Origin: Methylorubrum populi
GTDB taxonomy: Bacteria; Pseudomonadota; Alphaproteobacteria; Rhizobiales; Beijerinckiaceae
Assembly: GCA_036946625.1 (NCBI GenBank)
Contig: JAQIIU010000003.1
Coordinates: 197,961-261,960 of the forward strand
DNA length: 64,000 nt
Reading direction: 5' to 3'
Shown piece after piece: positions 53,876-61,928 of this stretch. The notes under the pieces were generated by a model that ran no database searches, was not told the DNA's origin, and worked only from the letters and a program-made list of their open reading frames with translations. Both the position numbers and the translations under genes were made by a program. Numbering within the stretch: position 1 is the stretch's first letter; each line of letters starts with the position of its first letter.

Positions 53876-56590
53876 ATGGACGATCTGCTTCGCGAGTTTC
53901 TGGTCGAGAGCGCCGAGCATCTGGACACGGTCGATGCGGAGCTGGTCCGTTTCGAGCAGGATCCCAACAACCAGCCGATTCTGCGCAACATCTTCCGGCT
54001 CGTCCACACCATCAAGGGGACCTGCGGCTTCCTCGGGCTGCCGCGGCTGGAGGCTCTGGCGCACGCCGCCGAGACCCTGATGGGCCGCTTCCGCGACGGC
54101 TATCCCGTCAGCGGCGCCTCGGTGACCCTGATCCTGGCCACCCTCGACCGGCTCAAGGCGATCCTGGCCGATCTGGAGGCGACCGGCTCCGAACCCGCGG
54201 GCAGCGATTCCGACCTGATCGACGCGCTGGAGCGGATGGCCTCGGAGGAGGCACCCGCCGCGTCCGCCGCTCCCCCGCCCGCTCCGGCCGCGCCGCCGCC
54301 GGTGGAGCGGGAGCCGAAGCCCGGCGAGGTCTCGCTGGAGGAACTGGAGCGCGCCTTCCTGGAAGCGCCCGGCCCCGACGATGTTCCGGGCGCGCCCGAG
54401 TCCACCCCCATGAGCGCGCCCGTGACCGCGCCCGCCGCCCTCGCCGAGGCGCCCGAACCCGCCGAGCCCCGCGCCGCGGCTCCCTCCGCGCCCGCCGAGG
54501 GCGGCGAAGGGGCGGTCGCCAAGGTGCAGACGATCCGCGTGAACGTCGACACCATCGAGCACCTGATGACGATGGTCTCGGAACTGGTGCTGACCCGCAA
54601 CCAGCTCCTCGAGATCGCCCGCCGTCACGAGGATTCCGGCTACAAGGTCCCGCTCCAGCGCCTCAGCCACGTCACCGCCGAGCTGCAGGAAGGCGTCATG
54701 AAGACGCGCATGCAGCCGATCGGCAACGCGTGGCAGAAGCTGCCCCGCGTGGTGCGCGACCTCTCGGCCGAACTCGGCAAGGGCATCGACCTCGTGATGT
54801 CGGGCGCCGAGACCGAGCTCGACCGCCAGGTGCTCGACGTCATCAAGGACCCGCTCACCCACATGGTGCGCAACTCGGCCGACCACGGCATCGAGGCCAC
54901 CAACGAGCGCCTGAAGGCCGGCAAGCCGGCCCGCGGCTCGATCCGCCTGTCCGCCTATCACGAGGGCGGCACGATCACGATCGAGATCGCCGACGACGGC
55001 AAGGGCCTCGACCTCGCCGCGATCCGCAAGAAGGCGATCGAGCGCAACCTCGCCCCGGCGGCGGACGTCGAGCGGATGACCGACGCGCAGGTCGCGAAGT
55101 TCATCTTCCACGCCGGCTTCTCCACCGCCAAGGCGGTGACCTCGGTCTCCGGCCGCGGCGTCGGCATGGATGTCGTCAAGACCAACATCGAGACCATCGG
55201 CGGCGTGGTCGACATCGCGACCGAGCTCGGCCGCGGCACCACCTTCACCATCAAGATCCCGCTGACGCTGGCCATCGTCTCGGCGCTGATCGTCAAGGCG
55301 GGCGAGCAGCGCTACGCGGTGCCGCAGATCGCGGTGCTGGAACTGGTCCGGGTCGATCCGAAGAACGACAACAAGAGCACCAATTCGATCGAGCGCATCC
55401 ACGGCGCGCCGGTGCTGCGCCTGCGCGAGCGGCTCCTGCCGATCGTCACCCTCGACGGGCTGATGCGCGGGCAGGCGACGATCGAGGCGGGCGAGATCGT
55501 CGAGTCGGGCTTCGTGGTGGTGGCCCAGGTCGGCCGGCAGCGCTTCGGCGTGCTCGTGGACGAGGTCTTCCACACGGAGGAGATCGTCGTGAAGCCGATG
55601 TCGTCGAAGCTGCGGCACATCCCGCTCTTTGCCGGCAACACGATCCTCGGCGACGGCGCCGTGGTGCTGATCGTCGATCCCAACGGCGTGGCCAAGCTGG
55701 TCGGCCAGAGCGCGCAGTCCGGCGCGGCGGCGGAGAGCGAGGCCGAGGAGGCGGAGGTCGGCGACGCCAAGGCGACGCTCCTGGTGTTCAAGGGCGGCGC
55801 GGGCGGCTTCAAGGCGGTGCCGCTCTCCCTCGTCACCCGGCTCGAAGAGATCGACGCCTCCAAGATCGAGCATCTCGGCGGGCGCCCGCTGATCCAGTAC
55901 CGCGGCCGCCTGATGCCGCTGGTGCCGGCCGATCCCGGAATCGCGATCCGCTCCGAGGGCAGTCAGGCGCTGGTGGTGTTCTCCGACGGCGACCGGGCGA
56001 TGGGCCTCGTCGTGGACGAGATCGTCGACATCGTCGAGGAGCGCCTCGACATCGAGATCAGCACCGACCGCTCCGACCTGATCGGCTCGGCGGTGCTGCG
56101 GGGTCGCGCCACCGACATCATCAACATCGCCCACTTCCTGCCGCTCGCCTACGACGACTGGGCGCGCGGTCCGCGCAAGACGACGGTCAAGGCGCCCTCG
56201 CTGCTGCTCGTGGACGACTCGGCCTTCTTCCGCGACATGCTCACCCCGGTGCTCAAGGCGGCGGGCTACGCCGTCACGGTCGCGGCCTCCGCCGACGAGG
56301 CGCTGGCTGCCCTGAAGGGCCATGCGGGCATCGACCTCGTGGTCAGCGACCTCGACATGCCCGGCCGCAGCGGCTTCGACCTCGTCGCCGCCATGCGCGG
56401 CGCGGGGGGGCGGCTGGCCGAGATGCCGGTGATCGCGCTCACCGGCACGGTCGCGGCCGACGCCATCGAGCAGGCGCGGCGCCTCGCGATCAGCGACCTC
56501 GTCGCCAAGTTCGACCGCAGCGGCCTGCTCGCCGCGCTGGCCGAGGTCGGCGAGGCCGGCGAGGCCGCCCTCGCCCGCGCCGCCGCCTGA
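53876..56590 (+). CDS. cheA: Hybrid chemotaxis kinase CheA with two CheW-like domains and a receiver
   Basis: The 904-residue kinase starts at ATG 53876 ('MDDLLREFLVESAEHLDTVD'). Order: P1 Hpt with phospho-His44 in 'LVHTIKGTCGFLGLPRLEAL'; a Pro/Ala-rich linker (~125-210, P2 not recognisable); P3 dimerisation (~217-270); P4 ATPase with 'HMVRNSADHGIEATNERL' and 'GRGVGMDVVKTNIE'; P5 CheW-like (~460-600); a second CheW-like domain (~632-760, 'ALVVFSDGDRAMGLVVDEIV'); and a receiver (~775-900) with 'LLLVDDSAFFRDMLTPVLKA' and Asp in 'LVVSDLDMPGRSGFDLV'. cheW follows after 27 bases. Confidence 0.95.
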   Translation: MDDLLREFLVESAEHLDTVDAELVRFEQDPNNQPILRNIFRLVHTIKGTCGFLGLPRLEALAHAAETLMGRFRDGYPVSGASVTLILATLDRLKAILADLEATGSEPAGSDSDLIDALERMASEEAPAASAAPPPAPAAPPPVEREPKPGEVSLEELERAFLEAPGPDDVPGAPESTPMSAPVTAPAALAEAPEPAEPRAAAPSAPAEGGEGAVAKVQTIRVNVDTIEHLMTMVSELVLTRNQLLEIARRHEDSGYKVPLQRLSHVTAELQEGVMKTRMQPIGNAWQKLPRVVRDLSAELGKGIDLVMSGAETELDRQVLDVIKDPLTHMVRNSADHGIEATNERLKAGKPARGSIRLSAYHEGGTITIEIADDGKGLDLAAIRKKAIERNLAPAADVERMTDAQVAKFIFHAGFSTAKAVTSVSGRGVGMDVVKTNIETIGGVVDIATELGRGTTFTIKIPLTLAIVSALIVKAGEQRYAVPQIAVLELVRVDPKNDNKSTNSIERIHGAPVLRLRERLLPIVTLDGLMRGQATIEAGEIVESGFVVVAQVGRQRFGVLVDEVFHTEEIVVKPMSSKLRHIPLFAGNTILGDGAVVLIVDPNGVAKLVGQSAQSGAAAESEAEEAEVGDAKATLLVFKGGAGGFKAVPLSLVTRLEEIDASKIEHLGGRPLIQYRGRLMPLVPADPGIAIRSEGSQALVVFSDGDRAMGLVVDEIVDIVEERLDIEISTDRSDLIGSAVLRGRATDIINIAHFLPLAYDDWARGPRKTTVKAPSLLLVDDSAFFRDMLTPVLKAAGYAVTVAASADEALAALKGHAGIDLVVSDLDMPGRSGFDLVAAMRGAGGRLAEMPVIALTGTVAADAIEQARRLAISDLVAKFDRSGLLAALAEVGEAGEAALARAAA

Positions 56591-56617
56591 GACCCGAACG
56601 GACAAGGAGACGCCGCC

Positions 56618-57097
56618 ATGCAGGCCGCCAACGGCAACGCCGTTCCCACCGACACCACCGACTACGTCACCGTCTTCGTCGGCGAGACCATGTTCGGGCT
56701 CACCATCGACCGGGTGCACGACGTGTTCGTGCCCGCCGGCATCACCCCGGTGCCGCTGGCGCCCAGGGAGATCGTCGGCCTCCTGAACCTGCGCGGACGG
56801 GTCGTCACCGCCCTGTGCCTGCGCCGCCGGCTCGGCATGCCCGGCCGCGAGACGGGAGCGGCCGAGATGGCCATCGGCCTGGAACAGGCGGGCGAGACCT
56901 TCGCGCTCATCGTCGACGGCGTCGGCGAGGTCCTGAAGCTCGGCGCCGACACGCAGGAGCCGGTGCCGATCAACCTCGACGCCCGCTGGCGCGACATCTC
57001 GCTCGGCGTCCACCGCCTCGACGGGCGCCTGCTGGTCATCCTCGACGTCGATGCGCTGCTCGCCTTCGGCGACATCCGCGAGGCCAAGGTGGCCTGA
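56618..57097 (+). CDS. cheW: Chemotaxis coupling protein CheW
   Basis: The 159-residue CheW couples receptors to CheA. 'DYVTVFVGETMFGLTIDRVH' and 'DVFVPAGITPVPLAPREIVG' (~12-51) form the first SH3-like barrel, followed by 'LLNLRGRVVTALCLRRRLGM' (the receptor-contact loop, ~52-71) and 'ALIVDGVGEVLKLGADTQEP'. No extra domain is present. It lies between cheA and cheY, spaced by 27 and 17 bases. Confidence 0.94.
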   Translation: MQAANGNAVPTDTTDYVTVFVGETMFGLTIDRVHDVFVPAGITPVPLAPREIVGLLNLRGRVVTALCLRRRLGMPGRETGAAEMAIGLEQAGETFALIVDGVGEVLKLGADTQEPVPINLDARWRDISLGVHRLDGRLLVILDVDALLAFGDIREAKVA

Positions 57098-57114
57098 CCG
57101 TGAGGGACGCGCCC

Positions 57115-57516
57115 ATGAACACCGGTTCGGCCAAGACCGCCCTGATCGTCGACGACTCGGCGGTGATCCGCAAGGTCGCCCGCCGCATCCTGGAGACCCT
57201 CGACTTCGGCGTCCGCGACGCCGAGGACGGGCGGACGGCCCTGGCGATATGCGCGGAGGCGATGCCCTCGGTGATCCTGCTCGACTGGAACATGCCCAAC
57301 ATGGACGGCTACGAGGTGCTGCGGCAGGTGCGGCAGTCCCCTCTCGGCGACCGGCCCAAGATTCTGTTCTGCACCACCGAGAACGACATCGGCGCCATCG
57401 CCCGGGCCCTGCGCGCGGGCGCCGACGAGTACATCATGAAGCCCTTCGACCGGGAGATCATGATGGCCAAGCTCGATCAGGTCGGCTTCCCGGTCCGGTC
57501 CTCCGAGGTGGCCTGA
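57115..57516 (+). CDS. cheY: Chemotaxis response regulator CheY
   Basis: The 133-residue receiver has 'ALIVDDSAVIRKVARRILET' (acidic pair), 'VILLDWNMPNMDGYEVLRQV' (phospho-acceptor Asp ~58), 'KILFCTTENDIGAIARAL' (Thr) and 'GADEYIMKPFDREIMMAKLD' (Lys ~108). ATG 57115 is 18 bases after cheW. No output domain. It is the expected motor-switch regulator of this operon. A 172-base spacer with repeat family D follows before cheB. Confidence 0.94.
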   Translation: MNTGSAKTALIVDDSAVIRKVARRILETLDFGVRDAEDGRTALAICAEAMPSVILLDWNMPNMDGYEVLRQVRQSPLGDRPKILFCTTENDIGAIARALRAGADEYIMKPFDREIMMAKLDQVGFPVRSSEVA

Positions 57517-57526
57517 ACCGATCCCG

Positions 57527-57640
57527 GCGGCCGGAGCGTCGTCCCGAAGGGGGGCTGCCGGCTTTCGGAAAGAAAGACGATGCAAGATCGAAAACCCGGA
57601 GCATGGCCCTGGATCCGGTATCCGGGACGAGGCTCTGGGG
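57527..57640. repeat. Dispersed palindromic repeat, family D, copy 2
   Basis: Reverse-complement relative of the copy at 50290-50430. GGAGCGTCGTCCCGAAGGGG, CTTTCGGAAAGAAAGACGATGC and a CCTGGATCCGGTATCCGGGA palindrome appear in the inverted order. It lies within the che operon between cheY and cheB, where the palindrome could affect transcript continuity. Confidence 0.75.
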
Positions 57641-57688
57641 GCCTGCGGGATCCGAACCCCTCATTCTCTCCCTGGTAGCGAGTCCCCC

Positions 57689-58840
57689 ATGTCGGCATTC
57701 CCGGCCGTCGCCCACGCCCCGGCGGCGCGCAGCCCCGTCAAGGTGCTGGTCGCCGACGATTCGGCGGTGGTGCGCGGGCTCGTCTCGCGCTGGCTCGGCG
57801 AGGCCGGCCACGAGGTGGTCGCCACCGCCCCCAACGGCCGCGCCGCCGTGGAGGCGCTCGCCCGCTGCGCCCCCGACGTGGTGCTGCTCGACATCGAGAT
57901 GCCGGAACTCGACGGCATCCAGGCCCTGCCGCTGATGCTGGCGCGCCAGCCGGGGCTTCAGGTCGTGATGATGTCGACGCTGACCCAGCGCAACGCCGAC
58001 GTCTCGCTGCGCTGCCTCTCGCTCGGCGCGGTCGACTACATCCCGAAGCCCGAGAGCAACCGCGGCGTCACCACCTCCGACGGGTTCCGCAACGACCTGA
58101 TCGAGCGCATCCGGGTGTTCGGCGCGGCCCGCGCCCGGCGCCGGCCGGCGCCGAGTCCGGTCGGAGCCCCCTCCTCCGCGCCCCCCGCCGCGGCGCCGGC
58201 CGTCTCGCGCCTGTCGGGCGCGGTGACGCTGCGGCCGAAGCCCCGCACCGTGGCCGCGCCGCGCGCCCTGCTGATCGGCTCCTCCACCGGCGGGCCGCGG
58301 GCGGTCGGCGAGGTGCTGGAGAAGATCGGCGCGGCCACGCTCCGGCGCCTGCCGGTGCTGATCGTACAGCACATGCCGCCGGTCTTCACCGCGGTGTTCG
58401 CCGAGCATCTCGGCGCCCGGGTCGGCCTGCCGGCGGCCGAGGGCAAGGCCGACGAGCGGGTGCTGCCGGGCCGCATCTACGTCGCCCCGGGCGGGCGCCA
58501 CATGCGGCTCGCGGGTTCCCCCGTCGATCCGGTGATCCGCCTCGACGACGGCCCGCCGGTGAATTTCTGCCGCCCGGCGGTGGACGTGATGTTCCTCGAC
58601 GCCGCCGCCCTCTACGGCGGGGCGACGCTCAGCGTCATCCTCACCGGCATGGGCGCGGACGGCACCGCCGGCGCCCGGGCCCTGGTCGAGGCCGGAGGCA
58701 CCCTGCTCGCCCAGGACGAGGCGACGAGCACGGTCTGGGGCATGCCCGGAAGCGTGGCCAAGGCGGGCCTGTGCCACGCCGTCCTGCCGCTGCCCGAGAT
58801 CGGCCCGGCCCTGCGCAGCGCGATCGCGGAGCGGGCCTGA
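57689..58840 (+). CDS. cheB: Chemotaxis methylesterase CheB
   Basis: CheB demethylates receptors. The 383-residue protein has an N-terminal receiver ('VLVADDSAVVRGLVSRWLGE', Asp in 'VVLLDIEMPELDGIQAL') and a C-terminal methylesterase domain with the catalytic triad Ser in 'LLIGSSTGGPRAVGEVLEKI', His in 'VLIVQHMPPVFTAVFAEHLG' and Asp in 'SVILTGMGADGTAGARALVE'. The linker (~145-185) is Pro/Ala-rich. Its stop and the cheR start overlap by one base (TGATG). Confidence 0.95.
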   Translation: MSAFPAVAHAPAARSPVKVLVADDSAVVRGLVSRWLGEAGHEVVATAPNGRAAVEALARCAPDVVLLDIEMPELDGIQALPLMLARQPGLQVVMMSTLTQRNADVSLRCLSLGAVDYIPKPESNRGVTTSDGFRNDLIERIRVFGAARARRRPAPSPVGAPSSAPPAAAPAVSRLSGAVTLRPKPRTVAAPRALLIGSSTGGPRAVGEVLEKIGAATLRRLPVLIVQHMPPVFTAVFAEHLGARVGLPAAEGKADERVLPGRIYVAPGGRHMRLAGSPVDPVIRLDDGPPVNFCRPAVDVMFLDAAALYGGATLSVILTGMGADGTAGARALVEAGGTLLAQDEATSTVWGMPGSVAKAGLCHAVLPLPEIGPALRSAIAERA

Positions 58841-59697
58841 TGACCGAGGCGGATTTCGCGTTCCTGCGCGACTACCTCAGGAAGCGCTCGGGGCTCAGCC
58901 TCGGCGCGGAGAAGCGCTACCTCATCGACAGCCGGCTCACCCCCGTCTGCCGCCGCTTCGGAGTCGGCACCCTGGCCGACCTCGTCGGCGCCCTGCGGCT
59001 GTCGCGGGAAGGCCCGCTGGAGCGGGCGGTGGTCGAGGCGATGACCACCAACGAGACGTTCTTCTTCCGCGACCGGGTGCCCTTCGACCTGTTCCGCGAC
59101 GTGCTGCTGCCGAAGGCCATCGCCGCCCGCGCCGCGCAGCGGCGCCTGCGGATCTGGTCGGCGGCGGCCTCGACCGGCCAGGAACCCTACTCGCTCGCCA
59201 TGATGCTCCACGAGGCCGCGGCGCAGCTCGCCGGCTGGCAGGTGGAGATCGTCGGCACCGACCTCTCGACCGAGGTGCTGGAGAAGGCCCGCCTCGGCCT
59301 CTACAGCCATTTCGAGGTGCAGCGCGGCCTGCCCGTCCAGCTCCTCGTCAAGCACTTCACCCAGGTCGGCGAGCAGTGGCGGATCAAGCCGGCGCTGGCG
59401 GACATGGTGAGCTACAGGCCGCTCAACCTGCTCAACCCGTTCGAGCATCTCGGCCAGTTCGACATCATCTACTGCCGCAACGTGCTGATCTACTTCGACG
59501 CGCCGACCAAGACCGACGTGCTGGAGCGGATCGCCAAGGCGCTCGCCCCCGACGGGGCCGTTCTGCTCGGCGCCGCCGAGACGGTGATCGGCCTCACCGA
59601 GGCGCTGGTGCCCGATCCCCAGCACCGCGGCCTCTACCGGCAGGCCGCCGCCGCCGGGCGCGCGGCCGTGCCCCACCGTCTCGCCGCGGGGTTCTAA
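58840..59697 (+). CDS. cheR: Chemotaxis methyltransferase CheR
   Basis: CheR methylates receptor glutamates with SAM. The 285-residue protein has the N-terminal helical CheR_N domain with 'DYLRKRSGLSLGAEKRYLID' (~8-27) and 'VEAMTTNETFFFRDRVPFDL' (the NETFFFR motif, ~65-84). The methyltransferase core has 'LRIWSAAASTGQEPYSLAMM' (SAM motif I, ~105-124), 'VEIVGTDLSTEVLEKARLGL' and 'GQFDIIYCRNVLIYFDAPTK' (~206-225). There are no TPR repeats. It is the last gene of the operon, ended by repeat A copy 7. Confidence 0.95.
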   Translation: MTEADFAFLRDYLRKRSGLSLGAEKRYLIDSRLTPVCRRFGVGTLADLVGALRLSREGPLERAVVEAMTTNETFFFRDRVPFDLFRDVLLPKAIAARAAQRRLRIWSAAASTGQEPYSLAMMLHEAAAQLAGWQVEIVGTDLSTEVLEKARLGLYSHFEVQRGLPVQLLVKHFTQVGEQWRIKPALADMVSYRPLNLLNPFEHLGQFDIIYCRNVLIYFDAPTKTDVLERIAKALAPDGAVLLGAAETVIGLTEALVPDPQHRGLYRQAAAAGRAAVPHRLAAGF

Positions 59698-59785
59698 ATA
59701 GAAACTCGCCATCTGAGCGAGCACAGGGTCACGCATATGCCCGCCGTGGTTTCATTCGCCAGGAGCCGCGCAGCCGGTGGCAACT

Positions 59786-59952
59786 GATACCGTTTCCGGT
59801 TGATGACTTCGGCCTGTCCTGCGTCATTGCGAGGCGAAGCCGTGGCGATCCAGGGCGCGTCCTTTCCGGACCTGTCGCGCCCTGGATCGCTTCGCTGCCG
59901 CTCGCGATGACGGAGGATGGCCGAACCCGAGGCGATCAAGCGGAAACGGTAT
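59786..59952. repeat. Dispersed palindromic repeat, family A, copy 7 (long form)
   Basis: It opens GATACCGTTTCCGGTTGATG and closes CAAGCGGAAACGGTAT, so its ends form an inverted repeat. The interior resembles the reverse complement of copy 6 (51391-51563). It lies 89 bases after cheR within the 59698-60132 gap. Confidence 0.85.
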
Positions 59953-60083
59953 GATACCAGTCGGCGATGAGGATCACGCATCGTCGGTCGCCCCCGCGCC
60001 AAGGGATGCGGCTTGGGGGCGGCGGCCATCCGCCGGATGCGCCGATCCCGATTATCGGTCGAGATCGGCGCCGCTTGGTATGA
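59953..60083. repeat. Dispersed palindromic repeat, family B, copy 2
   Basis: Reverse complement of family B copy 1: it starts GATACCAGTCGGCGATGAGG and ends GGCGCCGCTTGGTATGA. Contiguous with family A copy 7, it fills the rest of the gap up to about 50 bases before pxpB. Confidence 0.85.
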
Positions 60084-60132
60084 AGCGCGAGCCGCCTCGC
60101 GGCCGGTCGCCGGATCGGCTAGCCTACGGCTC

Positions 60133-60864
60133 ATGACGCACGACGCGCCGCGGCTGCTGCCCTGCGGGGACACGGCCTTCACCATCGAGTTCGGCGCGGG
60201 GATCGACGCCGACGCCGACGTCGGCGCCCGCGTCCTGGCCCTCGACGCGGCGCTGGCGCAACGCGCCCTGCCCGGCCTGCGCGAGACGGTGCCGACCTAC
60301 CGCTCGCTCACCGTGCATCTCGATCCCGTCCGCGTCGACCCGGCCGAGCTCGGCCGCCTCGTGCTGGCGCTGGCGGGGGAACCGCGCGACGCCGTCCCGT
60401 CCGAGCGCCTGTGGCGGATTCCCGTGGTGTATGGCGGTGAATTCGGCCTCGACCTGGAGGCGGTCGCCGCCCACCACGGCCTCGCGCCGCAGGCGGTGAT
60501 CGAGCGCCACAGCGCGCCCGAGTACCGGGTGGCGATGATCGGCTTCCTGCCGGGCTACGCCTATCTCGAAGGCCTCGATCCCGGGCTCGCCCTGTCGCGG
60601 CGCCCGAGCCCGCGCCCGGTGACGCCGGCCGGCACGATCTCCATCGGCGGCGCCCAGGCGCTGGTGGCGAGCCTCGCCGCCCCGAGCGGCTGGCACCTCC
60701 TCGGACGCACGCCCGAACGGACGTTCGTGCCGGAGCGCGAGCCCGTCTTCCTGCTCCGGCCCGGCGACCGGGTGCGCTTCGTGCCGACCCCGGCCGAGCG
60801 CTGGGAGGCGCTCGCCGCCGCGGCGGAGGCCGGCGAGCGGATCGCGGAGTTGAGCGAGGGATGA
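60133..60864 (+). CDS. pxpB: 5-oxoprolinase subunit PxpB (KipI-like)
   Basis: PxpB with PxpC and PxpA cleaves 5-oxoproline to glutamate with ATP. The 243-residue protein starts at ATG 60133. Signatures: 'LPCGDTAFTIEFG' at the start, 'LPGLRETVPTYRSLTVHLDP' (~40-59), 'IPVVYGGEFGLDLEAVAAHH' (~97-116) and 'VAMIGFLPGYAYLEGLDPGL' (~133-152; the conserved FxPGFxYL region) plus 'GGAQALVASLAAPSGWHLLG'. It overlaps pxpC (ATGA). No pxpA lies in the window. Confidence 0.93.
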   Translation: MTHDAPRLLPCGDTAFTIEFGAGIDADADVGARVLALDAALAQRALPGLRETVPTYRSLTVHLDPVRVDPAELGRLVLALAGEPRDAVPSERLWRIPVVYGGEFGLDLEAVAAHHGLAPQAVIERHSAPEYRVAMIGFLPGYAYLEGLDPGLALSRRPSPRPVTPAGTISIGGAQALVASLAAPSGWHLLGRTPERTFVPEREPVFLLRPGDRVRFVPTPAERWEALAAAAEAGERIAELSEG

Positions 60865-61883
60865 GCGCCCGCCTCCTCCTCACGCGCCTGACCGGCGCGG
60901 CCTCGCTTCAGGACGGCGGCCGGCACGGCTACCTGCGCTTCGGCCTCTCGGCCTCGGGGCCGATGGACCCGCTCGCCTTCACGGCTGCCAACCGGCTCGT
61001 CGGCAACGCCCCCGATGCGGCGGCGATCGAACTGGGGCTCGCCGGGGCGTGCCTGCGGGCCGAGGGCGGCGCGGTGCGCCTCGCCCTCGCCGGCGCGCCG
61101 AGCGGGCTGCACCGCGACGGCGAGCCGATCGCCTCCCACCGCTCCTTCGTCCTGCGGGAGGGCTCGGAGCTGACGGTCGAGCGGCCCCGCGCGGGTGTGT
61201 TCGCCTATCTCGCCGCCGCCGGCGGCTTCCCCGTCCGCCCCGTGATGGGCAGCCGCGCCCTGCACCAGCGCGCCGGGCTCGGCGGCCTCGACGGCCGCCC
61301 CCTGTCCGAGGGCGACCGCCTGCCCCTCGGTCCGGTCCCGCCCGCGGGCGAGGCGGAACGCGGCCTCGACGCGATCCCCCTGGAGCGCGACGCCCCGATC
61401 CGCGTCGTCCTCGGCCCCCAGGACGACCTGTTTTCGGAGGCCGGCCGCGCGACCTTCCTCTCGCGGGAATTCACCGTCTCGAACCGGGCCGACCGGATGG
61501 GCTACCAGCTCGACGGGCCGGAGATCGTCCACGGCCCGGGCGGCTTCAACATCGTCTCCGACGCCACCGTGGCCGGCTCGGTGCAGGTGCCGGGCTCGGG
61601 GCGGCCGATCGTCCTGCTCGCCGACCGGCAGACCACCGGCGGCTACCCGAAGATCGCCACCGTGATCTCCGCCGACCTGCGGCGGCTCGCGCAGCGCCGC
61701 CCCGGCGAGGGCCTGCGCTTCGCGGCGGTCGATCTCGCCGCCGCCACCCGCCTCGCCCGCGAGCGCGCGGCGGCGCTCGCGGGCCTCGCCTCCGGCCTGA
61801 GGCCGGTCGAGAGCGAGGCCGAGCGGCTGATGGCCGCCAACCTCGCGGGCGCGGCGGTGGACGCGCTGAGGGCGGAGGATTGA
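60861..61883 (+). CDS. pxpC: 5-oxoprolinase subunit PxpC (KipA/allophanate hydrolase 2-like)
   Basis: The 340-residue partner subunit. 'LTGAASLQDGGRHGYLRFGL' and 'SASGPMDPLAFTAANRLVGN' (~10-49) are the family's N-terminal signature. It also has 'PVMGSRALHQRAGLGGLDGR', 'PIRVVLGPQDDLFSEAGRAT' (~177-196), 'VSNRADRMGYQLDGPEIVHG' (~210-229) and 'SVQVPGSGRPIVLLADRQTT' plus GGYPKIATVI (~245-275). The length is normal. It forms an operon with pxpB. Confidence 0.93.
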   Translation: MSARLLLTRLTGAASLQDGGRHGYLRFGLSASGPMDPLAFTAANRLVGNAPDAAAIELGLAGACLRAEGGAVRLALAGAPSGLHRDGEPIASHRSFVLREGSELTVERPRAGVFAYLAAAGGFPVRPVMGSRALHQRAGLGGLDGRPLSEGDRLPLGPVPPAGEAERGLDAIPLERDAPIRVVLGPQDDLFSEAGRATFLSREFTVSNRADRMGYQLDGPEIVHGPGGFNIVSDATVAGSVQVPGSGRPIVLLADRQTTGGYPKIATVISADLRRLAQRRPGEGLRFAAVDLAAATRLARERAAALAGLASGLRPVESEAERLMAANLAGAAVDALRAED

Positions 61884-61928
61884 TCCGTTTCGGTGGGGCC
61901 GAAACCGGCCCCGACGCGTTGTCGGCCC

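Noticed and set aside
53573..57013. Very long minus-strand open frame (over 1100 codons) opposite cheA
   Set aside because: It is a shadow of GC-rich codon bias on the opposite strand. The translation is low-complexity His/Asp/Arg/Gly-rich and has no domain, while the plus strand encodes a complete CheA.
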